Made by a program: the position numbers and the translations under genes
Part shown: piece after piece, positions 52,632 to 63,090 of the stretch
Layout of the letters: each line of letters starts with the position of its first letter
Position numbering within the stretch: position 1 is the first letter of the stretch
Assembly (NCBI GenBank): GCA_028456385.1
Contig: JALNQF010000014.1
Coordinates: forward strand, 399,307 to 463,306
Direction: 5' to 3'
Length of the DNA stretch: 64,000 nucleotides
Source of the DNA: Ophiosphaerella korrae
Taxonomy: Eukaryota; Ascomycota; Dothideomycetes; Pleosporales; Phaeosphaeriaceae
The notes under the pieces: model-generated
The model's database searches: none
What the model was told of the DNA's origin: nothing
What the model saw: only the letters and a program-made list of their open reading frames with translations

Positions 52632-53844
52632 CTATGGCCCAGGCTTGGCTATGTAGGTTTGAAGTCGCATGAGAAGAATCTCGACGGGAACATTATGTCT
52701 TGTTCTCTTCATAACAACACACGTCTCTTTCTCGTATTTGCTGCCCTTGATCAATTGGCGCGTTCTTTCTTCTCCGAACAGATCAGTCAGGCTATACACT
52801 GGTACTTTTCTCCCTCGCCATGTAGTGCTTTTGAACTCGAGTTCCGGGTACTGAGCGCGAGGTTGCAAACGTGGGACCACAGGCTCAATAAACCAGGTTG
52901 GAGGAGAGTGTGTGACGTGCGGAGAAGCGTGGGGATCCAGCTTGTCGACGAAGGTTTTTCCCATATAGGATACCCATGTGTTCACCTCTGTGAGTATATC
53001 ATTTGCCCGGGCTTGAATATCATCCGCACGAGTACTTAAGGGTCCAAAAATCAGAACGCACGATACATCTTCTATGTCCCCAATATCATCAGGCTTAGGG
53101 CTTGCGGCCGGGATCAGGCGTCCTCTGAAGGAGAAGTTCCACATCAGCTTCTTCACAAGCTGTTTTTGCATCAGATCTGTGATGAAGTCTGGAAGATCCT
53201 CTCTCCAAACCATCCTCTTTAAGTTTTTACTTCCGTATTTCTCTTCCATGCGAACATACAGACCTTTTGCCCATAATTTCTTCTTCCCCAAATGGGTGGT
53301 AACGGCATGACGTCCAATGAATCGATATGGAGGACCAAGGTGTGGTTTTTCCGTGGTGAGTGAAATCGGGAGGAGCCATGGATCTTCTGTCGTGGGGTGG
53401 GGACGAGCGTGTAGAGTTGCAAGGAATGCAACCGGAAGCGAAATGAGAGTTGCGCGACATTGCCGAATTGGCGAAGCCAAGGCATGAGCTGGCTCTAATT
53501 AGCAATAATCTTCCATTGTAGAGTACTGTCGACCTACCGTACGGGGTTGCAAGTAGTTTGCGCTGGAATGGCGTCATGTTTGAGACCCTCGGCTGTGCTT
53601 TGGTGTTCTCCCAGCGCGACCTTTTCTCCAGAATTAGCGGATCGAGTAAAGGAGGTAACGGTAGCTCTTTCGGATCTCCATATTTGCGGGTACGAAACGT
53701 TTGGTGACCATCAGAGCGTGTGGAGCCAAGGGCAGCACCTATGTAGATATGTGCGTGTGTGGATGTGAAGCGGCGTTGCGCGTGTAATCTACACTCAGCT
53801 CGGCTTGAACATGCCGCCAGATGAAAGGTGCATCTACCTAGCAT
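52632..53844 (-). CDS. Conserved-looking mitochondrial-type protein of unknown function
   Basis: Two exons, 53844-53538 and 53488-52632, join in phase 1 (387 residues). The start (MLGRCTFHLAACSSRAECRL then HAQRRFTSTH) is a good matrix presequence: basic, hydroxylated and nearly free of acidic residues. Then come EKRSRWENTKAQPRVSNMTP and FQRKLLATPYAHALASPIRQ, and then folded segments with LGKKKLWAKGLYVRMEEKYG, KKLMWNFSFRGRLIP and RTRHNVPVEILLMRLQTYI. I recognise the overall pattern as widespread in filamentous ascomycetes but not a function. It is divergent from mitochondrial ClpP over a very short gap, which also suggests the mitochondrion. Confidence 0.75.
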
Positions 53845-53972
53845 CAGCGGCGGGGCAAAAAGTTTCAATTATTGTGGTGGTTGATATATAGCAAGAGATG
53901 TCATGAAGTTCTCCGTTCGTGGTCGGACTTCCGGCTTGGCAAGTGCACCTCCGTCATCGTTCCAAGCAAGCA
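53845..53972. promoter_or_regulatory. Compact divergent promoter, mitochondrial-type protein / ClpP
   Basis: Only 128-149 bases separate the two start codons, depending on the ClpP start used. Both promoters and leaders must share this space or overlap the coding ends. A TTGATATATAGC motif at 53880-53891 could be a TATA box. Confidence 0.45.
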
Positions 53973-54784
53973 ATGCATTACCAACAACACAATATGGCAA
54001 CACTATTACGGAACACCGTATTTCGGCAAACCTCAAGATATGGTGCACGGTCAATTTCAAGCCAGTATGGCTTTTGTCCGCCGTTCCCATCGGAGAAGCA
54101 GCAAAGGCAGGCGCCACAAGCCTTCACCCCAATTCCTTACGTGACCGAGTCTAGCGTACGCTCTACCTCCGGTGTTCGCGTTCAGTCAAGCTGACTTTGT
54201 AGGGTGGAGGTTACAAAACCTCCGACATTTTCTCACGTCTCCTACAAGAGCGTATCATCACCTTGAACGGAGAAGTTGAAGATACCATGTCCGCCATAGT
54301 CATCGCACAACTTCTATTCCTCGAGGCAGAGAACCCTGAAAGGCCAATTTCCATGTATATCAATTCCCCAGGCGGAAGCGTAAGTGCAGGCCTAGCAATT
54401 TACGACACGATGAACTACATAAGGAGTCCGGTTAGCACAACGTGCATGGGCATGGCCGCATCCATGGGATCATTACTACTTGCTGGGGGCGCGCCAGGTC
54501 AAAGATACATACTGCCGCATGCAAGAGTAATGATTCATCAGCCAAGTGGTGGCTATCGAGGCAAGGCAAGCGACATTGCCGATCATGCGAAGGAGATATT
54601 GAGAATACGCGACAAGTTGAACAGAATATACCAGTCTCATCTTACCAAGACTAGGACTTTGGATGAAATCGAGAAGTATATGGAGCGTGACTACTACATG
54701 GATGCAGAAGAAGCTGTTGAGTTCGGGCTTGTGGACAAGATCATGGAAAAGAGGGAGGTTCCACAGAGGGACAACGACAAATAG
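53973..54784 (+). CDS. clpP: Mitochondrial ATP-dependent Clp protease proteolytic subunit
   Basis: ClpP forms a tetradecameric barrel in the matrix that degrades proteins unfolded by ClpX. Two exons, 53973-54155 and 54203-54784, join in phase 0 (254 residues). The catalytic triad is complete: Ser148 in [10 protein letters not shown], His173 in [13 protein letters not shown] and Asp224 in [11 protein letters not shown]. The N-terminus is basic and hydroxylated ([20 protein letters not shown]), a matrix presequence. The ATG at 53994 (MATLL) is a sensible alternative to the first in-frame ATG at 53973. Many fungi, budding yeast included, lack ClpP, so its presence is informative. Confidence 0.93.
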
Positions 54785-55277
54785 CGAGTCCGAATGATTG
54801 AACACATGTGCATTATGGCAGGGTCAAGGCTTCCCAAGATCTCAAAAGAGAACGGTGTGTAACGCCAACAGCCTCGCGATGTTAGATAAACTCAAGAAAG
54901 AGTAGTAATTGGCCAAAGTGGACCCTGCTTGCGGTGGGGTGATGTTAGAGCGACCATGCTTGTGGCCTTCACGCCTCACATTTACAAGAGAGGGTCAGGA
55001 AAAGTTGGCCGTAGAATGTAAGCAAAACTGCTATATTGCCAAGTAAAGGCCCCAACAGCTTCGTCTTTTTGGATGCCTTCGAGGCATACACATCAAGTTG
55101 ATGTGAAGGAGAGAAAGTACCATGCACGTGCACACGCGAAATCGCGCTAGTGTAGTCCCACTTGCCTGTTTGAGCGACCATCTACAGCCTACCGGCGACA
55201 ACTTCCTCCTCTTTTGCTTCCCTCCACAATCGCACCTTCGCATCTCGTAAAGGGCGCTCACGTGCCTCGAAGCAACG
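54785..55277. other. Intergenic region between ClpP and the RdRP gene
   Basis: About 490 bases hold the ClpP 3' flank and the RdRP promoter. No gene or RNA is supported. Confidence 0.5.
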
Positions 55278-58200
55278 ATGGACATATTCATCAAAAATGT
55301 AAGTCTCACAGCATTGATTTGACATGTGCTTCAATCTCAGGGAGCGGCTTCTGTTTCTGGGACTCCTTGAGTAAGCACAACAACAACTCAAGATCAGAAG
55401 GCGACAATTTTAACTCAAGATCAGAAGGCGACAATTTTGACTCAAGTGAAGCTAATCTGATGGCGAAGGTCCCCGATAACGCTAATCACGTGGAGCTCCG
55501 TTTGTTTCTAAGAGACAAGCTGCGCAGGTTTGCAATTCTCGCTTTTGATATTTTCAAGAAACTGGGCAATGACTGGGCAATTCTCACCATCGCTAATCCT
55601 GAGAATGGCCGAGCGTTTCTCGCTCAACACGGGTTCCGAAGTCGACAACCATTGCAGTTCCAATCCAGGTCTTTGAATTGTAGACAAAGCAATAAAAGAG
55701 GGCAGCCTGAGCCCTTGAAAGTCGTCTCCCTCCTTCAAAAGGAAGAAGAAATGAAATCGAAGATGACGTGGCAACCATCAACCGCGCTCGTATCAACATC
55801 ATCGGAGTCGACCTACCCATTCAAGACCCTCATGACCGGAGTTTGGAGTTACGATTCCTTAGGAGATCTTTTCTTTGACCAAAAGTTCAAAGACTTGCGT
55901 ACAGGCTCAATCACATTTGGCAAATCGGCTTTGGTAATCTATCTACGACAGATAGAGAAGACAAACTACGATTGGCATGGTAGGATCGACATTCCTTACT
56001 CTATCTTAGAGCATACCATCCCTTCCATTGAGAGCGATAAATTCGGCGCCATTACTCTCACTCTAAAGTCGCCACCGAAAATCTACGAGATTATAGATGA
56101 CGACGCTCTTCGTCGATACACAAGAGATGAGGTAGCTACCGACGCCACTGGTTCGTTGCTTGCATCTCTACATAGCTTAAACTTGGGAAACCAAGTTCAA
56201 AAGAGATACCATCTCGAGCGGCGGTGTAGCCTCCAGGAAAGCCATGAGAAGAACTCAGCCTTGTGTATGGTGTACAAACTGTTGTTCCCTAATCTACATC
56301 TAGTATACCAGGCCTGGGCCTTTATAAAGGACTTTTCGGTCCCCGAAAAAGACTGTTGGAAAACGATGGCGATTCCAGTATTTACGCAAACAATAGAATC
56401 GGACCTCACGGGGTTGGAGCACGATCTCTTGCATTCGGGGCTGCCATATCCAGTGAGATTTCAGGTTTTAGCGCTCGTTTTTGAAGGAACTATCACTCCA
56501 AACAAGATGAGAGAAATTATACCCTGGATATCAGCAGTGTCTAAAAGCTATACTTCTAAGATCACGGCACTTGCGATCAAGAACCTTGGGCGACAGATCC
56601 CCACACCAGGACCACATGTCCATTACAAAAAGTTTGAGGCGGCAACGATAGGAAAACAGCTTCTAGACAACGCTCGGGATGCCAAGAAAGCGGAGGCAAC
56701 TCATCTCGTTTTATATGGCAAACACAAACAGCAAGAGAATCTTATCCTCATCTATAAAGTCACCGTCACGCCCACTGGTATGTAAGCTTATTGCGCTTAC
56801 GCAATGAACTAGATCGGATATATCGAAGCATTTGACGCGATTCTAGCTTTCCCCTTTCCTATATAGATACGATGCAGAATCAGCGACACAGGTGCTTTCA
56901 TTGTAATAGACAGCCACTGACTACAATACTATATAGGTACTCTTCATCGTGGTCCAGAACCAAGCGTATCGAACCGTATCCTCCGCAAGTATTCACCATA
57001 TTCTGAACACTTCATACGAGTCTCTATCACTGATGAAGACGGCACGCCTATAGGCCACGATCCGAAAGCCTCTCAAGATCGGGTATATGAACGAATTCGA
57101 AAAGTGGGACGACAGGGAATACTCATAGCGAACCGACACTTTGAGTTTCTTGGTTTTTCGCATGCCTCATTGAGATGTCATCAGGCGTGGTTCATGGCAC
57201 CTTTCGTGTACGAGGGCAAGAGGGTCCGTGCAAGAGACGTCATCAAGGATCTTGGCGACTTTACGCATATACATTGCAGTGCTAAATGCGCAGCTCGAAT
57301 TGGGCAGGCTTTCTCCGACACTATATTTGCAGTGCCTATTCCTAGCTCAGCTATGATTTTAGAAGCTAAAGCTGATGTGGAGAGGAATGGTGTAAGTAAA
57401 GCAGACGTACGGATGATATTTGAACCACCATTAACGACAGTCCTAATTTTAGAGATGCTTCTCAGATGGATGCGGTACCCTATCACTCGAACTTTTCCAG
57501 AAAGTATGGAAAGCACTACCTCCTCATCGACGACAAAAGCGACCCACTATACTTCAAGTTCGCTTCCGAGGGGCGAAGGGAATTCTTTCACTGGATGACT
57601 CACTTAAGGGTGAGCAACTACACATTCGTAAGAGTATGACGAAGTATATTGCCAGAGAAAGTTGGAGAGACCTAGAGCTCTGTGGGGCCGCCTACGGGCC
57701 TCTAAAGGTGTACTTGAACCATCAGTTCATCAAGATTCTTGAGGATCTTGGTGTTCCTTTGAGCAACTTCATAAGCGTACAGGATGAAGCCTGTCGCACG
57801 TTGCAAATGATTATCAAGCATCCTATTAATGCGTCTAGTTTTCTCGGTGAGTTGGTCTTTTACCTCAGACTCCAATTGCCTTTAAGCCATGTATCTACCT
57901 AATACATACTAGCTACTAACATAACCTCAGAGTATTCGAATTCTGGCGTGCAGGCAAAGGTTCCTCGGCTCTTCGAGCTCATGCACTATATTGGGCTATC
58001 ATTCCAAACAGACAAGTTCCTGACAGACATCATCGAAGTTGCAGCAATGTCAGCGCTTCGGAGCCTCAAATACCGTGCCCGTATTCCATTGGCCAAAGGC
58101 CATCTTCTTTATGGGATCATGGACGAAACCAGTACCCTCAAAGAGGGCGAGGTTTACGTTGTCACTGAAGAGCTGAAAGATGGCGATTACTGGGAGCGAA

Positions 58201-59689
58201 ATGTTCTTTTGGGTGATCGTATCGTAGTTACGCGAGCGCCGGCACTGCATCCAGGCGATGTACAAATTGCTACTGCAGTTGATGTGCCCGAAAAATCTCC
58301 ATTAAAAGCACTGAAGAACTGTATCGTATTCTCACAGTATGGGGCTAGAGATCTTCCCTCCCAGTTGAGTGGCGGCGATCTTGATGGAGATTTATTCTAC
58401 GTGATCTTCGACGAGAGACTCATTCCTGATTTCACTTCTCCGCCAGCAGATTATGCTCCTACGGTTCCCATGGATCTTGGTAGACCGGTTGAAGCCAACG
58501 ATATTGTTGACTTTTTTATTGAATTTATGAAAATGGATAGACTGGGACAAATATCAAACACTCACAAGATCTTGGCCGATGCAAGACCTACTGGAACTCG
58601 AGACTCTGACTGCATTTTGCTTGCTAAGCTTGCCTCAGACGCTGTCGACTTTAGCAAGTCTGGAAAACCTGTAAGTACTACTTATCAATACGCTTTCACA
58701 ATGACTAACATATTGTGTAGGTCGACCTCAGAAAAGTAAGTTACCCTACTCACCAATAGCATTGTTTATGTGGCTACATGCTCCGATTCGCTTCAAAATA
58801 TGAAGATTCATCTTCTAATTACTAATCTCGATAGGCACCAAGAGGACTTAGAAACCTTAAACCAGACTTTATGGCGCCTGGCCCTAATCTTGTGGTCAGC
58901 GACTTGGGTGCCGCGGAGTTGGAGGAGCTCGAACAGGAAGACATTGATGACCCTGACTTGGTTAGCGCACTTGACCCTGACAAGTCTAGGTAATTCTTTT
59001 TTCAAACACGGTCCGGTTTATAACTGACAACTACACAGATTCCGCTATTACAAAAGCAAAAAAGTCCTTGGGCACCTTTACCGCAGGATTGATGAGGAGG
59101 ACTTTTTCCGACAGATGAAATACGATTTCGACACAATGCGTCACAAACCAGGTGAAGATTCGCTTGTTCAGAAACTGGAGCATTATATCACTCTTGAAAC
59201 GCGAGTAGTACAGTGGGAACACCATCGAGAATTTGCGGAAGGGCTCCGAGAGTAGTAAGCTATACGAAACACAAATGTGTTGCTGATATTGACACCTACA
59301 GCTACGAATCGAACATGATTGAGATCATGGACACTCTCCGACCACACCGCGGAAAACCACTCACTGAACTTGAGGTCTTCAGTGGCAACATTCTTGGCAA
59401 GAAAGAGCGCGCGTCCAACCGGTATATCAATCAAACAAATCAAGAAGTCCAAGAGCGGTTTGACCGAGATGTCGGTAGCATAATCCGGAGCATCATACAC
59501 GGCTACGATGATCCTGAGAATGACGACGAGTCGGAAGCATTGCCACGCTCCATCGCCTGCTTCAAAGTCGCTCTCGAGACGGATGGTTGGGAGAATCAGG
59601 TGATGCTGAAAAGTTGGAAGTATGTTGCAGCTGCAGTGTGCCTGGAGCAGCTTTATAAGTTCCAAAACGGGCGATTGCGGCGACTGTAA
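55278..59689 (+). CDS. RNA-dependent RNA polymerase (QDE-1/RdP type, RNA silencing)
   Basis: Cellular RdRPs copy single-stranded RNA to make dsRNA for Dicer in quelling-type silencing or meiotic silencing. Nine exons join in phase: 55278-55298, 55469-56777, 56937-57406, 57453-57846, 57931-58670, 58721-58735, 58835-58989, 59039-59251 and 59302-59689 (1234 residues). The N-terminus, MDIFIKN then VPDNANHVELRLFLRDKLRR, looks like a short RRM-like fold. The catalytic signature is intact: QLSGGDLDGDLFYVIFD with Asp881, Asp883 and Asp885. Upstream are RCFSDGCGTLSLE and FRGAKGILSLDDSLKG, and downstream KLASDAVDFSKSGKP. Exon 6 is only 15 bases. Exon 1, read through without splicing, is out of frame with exon 2. 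Every internal frame stays open, so it should be functional. Which paralogue it is cannot be told by eye. Confidence 0.93.
55385..55438. repeat. Perfect 27-base tandem duplication in RdRP intron 1
   Basis: Two adjacent identical copies of a 27-base unit (55385-55411 and 55412-55438) with a partial third copy lie within the first intron (55299-55468). A polymerase-slippage duplication is the simplest origin. It lengthens the intron without touching the exons. Confidence 0.85.
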
Positions 59690-60132
59690 GGGGCTCACGT
59701 GTGGCATACGATGCACACACTGTGACGGACTGACGATTCACAATTTTGCCTTACTATTTCTTAGGTTAGTCACGACGCCCATCGAGGCGATCTGAAGTGG
59801 CGTACAGGAAGGATACTTAGACTCGGTTAGGATTTGAGAATGACACCCCAATACTCACTCCAAGTACCTAGGCCAATCAACTAATCCGGTACATAAACAA
59901 GAATGTCTTACGACAAATTTTTCCAATGGAGACATAGTAACCCAACAACCAAGTTTCTTCTTGCACCGTGAAAAAAAAAGTTCATGCATCACTCAATCAT
60001 CTATGCAATACCAAAGTCGAAATCGATCTATGTCGAATATGCTAGGAAACCAGGGCCCCCACCATTTTCAACCTCGCTTTAAATTGAATAAACACCAATC
60101 ATGGACTTTTCTCCGTCGTTGTACGAAGTCTT
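59690..60132. other. Convergent intergenic region
   Basis: About 440 bases are the 3' flanks of RdRP and the LEA-like gene. A GAAAAAAAAAG run lies near 59970-59980. No gene is seen. Confidence 0.5.
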
Positions 60133-60503
60133 CTAAAGCTTCTTATTCGCCTCACCCTGCAGCTCAGCTGCCTTGCCCTTTGCCTGACCCGCCAACTCGT
60201 TGGCCTTGCCCTTTGCCTGGCCGGTGGCCTCATTTGCTTGGCCCTTGGCCTGTCCGGTGGACTCTGGGACAGCTTGCTTGACGGCCTCGGCGGCTTGCTC
60301 TGCATGTGGTATCAGTAGTGTCTTTTTCGTGCTGGGGTGAAGCATGTGCACGCACCGCCCTTCTCGATGCCCTTTACTGCGGCACCGGCAATTGTTTTAT
60401 CGACAGTCTTGGCCGCATCTTTGATGGCCTCTGTTACACTCTTGCGTGCGAGTGGGGTGGTGCTGAAAAGGCGGGCCTGACGGGCAATTTGTTGGCGGAA
60501 CAT
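60133..60503 (-). CDS. Small mitochondrial LEA-like (hydrophilin) protein
   Basis: Two exons, 60503-60356 and 60299-60133, join in phase 1 (104 residues). The start MFRQQIARQARLFSTTPLAR is a matrix presequence with a likely cleavage after the arginine-rich stretch. The rest is very hydrophilic: near-repeats of GQAKGQANEATGQAKGKANE and LAGQAKGKAAELQGEANKK, an 11-residue-type pattern like group 3 LEA or stress hydrophilins, expected to be disordered until dried or frozen. It has no Trp or Cys. Its likely role is protection of mitochondria against stress, by family analogy. Confidence 0.78.
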
Positions 60504-60842
60504 GATGGTGGTATGTGTAAGGAGGAAGTGTGCTGTTTATTAGAAGATTTAGGTGTTTTTGAGGTAGCAATTAGTGATGAGGTGCGTGGAATGAATTTCA
60601 GGTATGAGTGGAAGAGGGCTTTAAACAAATGAAAGCGTCTGTAGCTACGACCGTTGTTTTGGACCATGACGTCGGTATGATCGTAGATGCTCTTGATTGG
60701 GTTAGAGGCGGCCTAAGCTCCATGGGCTTTGTGTGCATCGCGATGACAGTTAGTCTCCACATGTGAATAATTCGTAAAGTACATTTCATTACATGCTAGT
60801 ATTAGTTGGGGACATTAAATCTACTGCCTCGATTTCTCCGGA
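60504..60842. other. Spacer between LEA-like gene and carboxylesterase
   Basis: About 340 bases carry the LEA-like gene's promoter and the esterase 3' flank. No gene is supported. Confidence 0.45.
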
Positions 60843-62615
60843 TTAGTAGTATAGAGCCTTCTGCCACCACTTGCATCGCGCATTCGCATTACTATCGTGA
60901 ATTTCGTCGATGCCGCTGACATTGAGCCTTAGGACCGATGCATTTGGGCCGTACATGTTGAATTGGTGAACGCCCTCTGCCGATGGGCGGCCTTCTTTAG
61001 CGAAGCTCGTGATAAACTTCTGGAGTGCGATCGCCACTGTCCGGTTCGTAACCTCCAGCGGTGAAAATGATTGGGCGCCCCCTGTGAAGAATGTGTACAA
61101 CACATCGAGCCCATGGAAGGCAGGGGGTACAGCAAACAAGTACGAATAAACCTTGTTACCAAAAGCGGTCGACAAGTAATTGGTGTTGCAGGTAAAGATA
61201 ATCTCAGCAAGGAGCAATCTTGCCCGCGAGATCTGGTCTTTGTAGGGATAAGTCCCGTCAAAGATCGGTGGATACAAGGTCTGTGTGACATAGTCGATAT
61301 GCAGCTGCGGCGCATACGGGAACGCAACCTTAACCTGGTCTCTTAGTGCCTCGTCTGACTGTATAGACGGCGGCGTAAAGTATGCGGCTTCGTTCGCATC
61401 GTGGCCGACCATAACTCGGACGTCCTTGTCGAATCGACCCTGGGCCAAGAGCTGTCCGGGTAGAAGGGGAGCAAAGTCTCCGTCCACTACGGGACCGTAA
61501 ATATATGATCCCCATGGAGTATCATATCCTACTTGCTGAGCATTGGCCTTGATGATAGCTTCAGACGGTAGAGCACGGAGATCAGCAAGCGACGTGCTGT
61601 TCGTCAGGCGTAAGATCTTCTGGTATGAGCTCTCCATCTGGATGTTGGACTGAAGTGGTAACCATCCCGGACTTTGTGGAATTGCCTGTTGGAACGGAAC
61701 TTTACCTTTGAGTCCTCCATATGCGGTGATCTGGTGCATGATGGAACCGCCACCAGCGCTCTCGCCAACAACAGTCACTCGGTTTTTGTCGCCTCCAAAC
61801 AAATGAATGTGCTTTTGAATCCACTCAAGGGCGAACCGCTGGTCGTGTAATCCAAGGTTGGAGACACCACCCTCAGCATTGAAAGAGGGTCCAGCCTGCC
61901 ATCCGAGTGCTCCAAGACGATAGTTCAAGGAGACGTAAATGACATCACCGTCCGACGCGCTCCCTGAAGCAGCAATTAAACCAGCAGGGTTATTGTTCTT
62001 ATTTCCGCCGGTGTAGCCTCCACCGTAAATCCAGACAAGCACTGGAGCGCCATAGCCTTGACCAGCTTTGCTGAGAACATCTTCTGGCACAAATACGTCC
62101 AAGAAGAGACAATCCTCGGATTCGCGTGGGTCCCGGACTGGGATGGTGCTGGACGCATTTGCACCAGGCACCACATAGGGCTGTGATGTGCTAACGTTCA
62201 TTCCTAACAGGAGGCTACCCAGATAATTTACAGCTGCCTCGTTCCAGGCTGGGTTAGCTTGAGAGCAAATCCTACGTTCGTCAGAATTGCTATATTTGAA
62301 AGCATCTCTCGATAGTTCGTGACGTACCGCGATGTCTCTCCGGTGTTGACCGATTTTCGGTTCACTGCAGGGGCCTGAGGGGCCGCGAATCGAAGATTGC
62401 CGACCGGAGGCGCTGCATATCGGATGTTGGAGAAATTGTAAAAGTTACCCGTGCTCTGTTCATTATTAGAAACCATCACAGAGGAAGGCAAAAGGTCTAC
62501 ACACGTTGAATCCAGTAGCTCGGTAAACTTCGTATCCCAAATCGATTTCTGGTAGCGGGACGGATTGCGCCTGTACAGCTCCAAGCAGAGCTACTGCTCC
62601 AAGAAGCTTCATCAT
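60843..62615 (-). CDS. Secreted type-B carboxylesterase/lipase
   Basis: Three exons, 62615-62505, 62455-62328 and 62271-60843, join in phase (555 residues). A signal peptide (MMKLLGAVALLGAVQAQ) points to secretion. The type-B fold is clear: NFSNIRYAAPPVGNLRFAAP, SEDCLFLDVFVP, VLVWIYGGGYTGGN for the oxyanion hole and VTVVGESAGGGSIMHQ with the nucleophile Ser251. Several N-glycosylation sites (NXS/T) are visible. The substrate could be an ester lipid, a polymer or a plant metabolite; it cannot be told. Reading from a later ATG in exon 3 would lose the signal peptide. It lies next to the AT-rich block at the window's end. Confidence 0.93.
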
Positions 62616-63090
62616 CTTGCCAACAAAGAGTGGGTGCGTCCACGACCGAGAGTTCGGAACTTTCGGCAGAGTCTTCCAAGCTCTTTATTATTCGGTGGAG
62701 GCCTGATAGCAGCTAAAGAAAATGGCTAGGAACAGAAGATCCTTTGGTCGAGCACGATCTCCCAATTACCAGGTTATGGCAGGCTTTAAAGAACTTTTCG
62801 TTCTTGTGAGGCAGCCAAAAGGGCCGCATACAGCCCTAGCGTAGGCTTTCATCGTCACAATAACTGCATTACTTCGCCTGCTTGGGCGTCAGAGCCGTGA
62901 GCTGGACCACGTAAAAGGTCTCGAAAATGTGAGCGTCATGCAGGATAAGCCTCGGCAACCAATCACAACGATTCGGCCGTGGGGAGCTGCGCTGGCAGTG
63001 TCGGCAGTTCAACTAACCATGAATTAAGCGAGGTTGTGATGGCTAACGCCAACCAGGTTAGCGCGTGCGCAGCTCTAAGCGAGTTCAACT
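62616..63090. other. Spacer between the esterase gene and the AT-rich tract
   Basis: About 475 bases of ordinary composition hold the esterase promoter. At about 63090 base composition changes sharply. No gene is supported. Confidence 0.45.
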
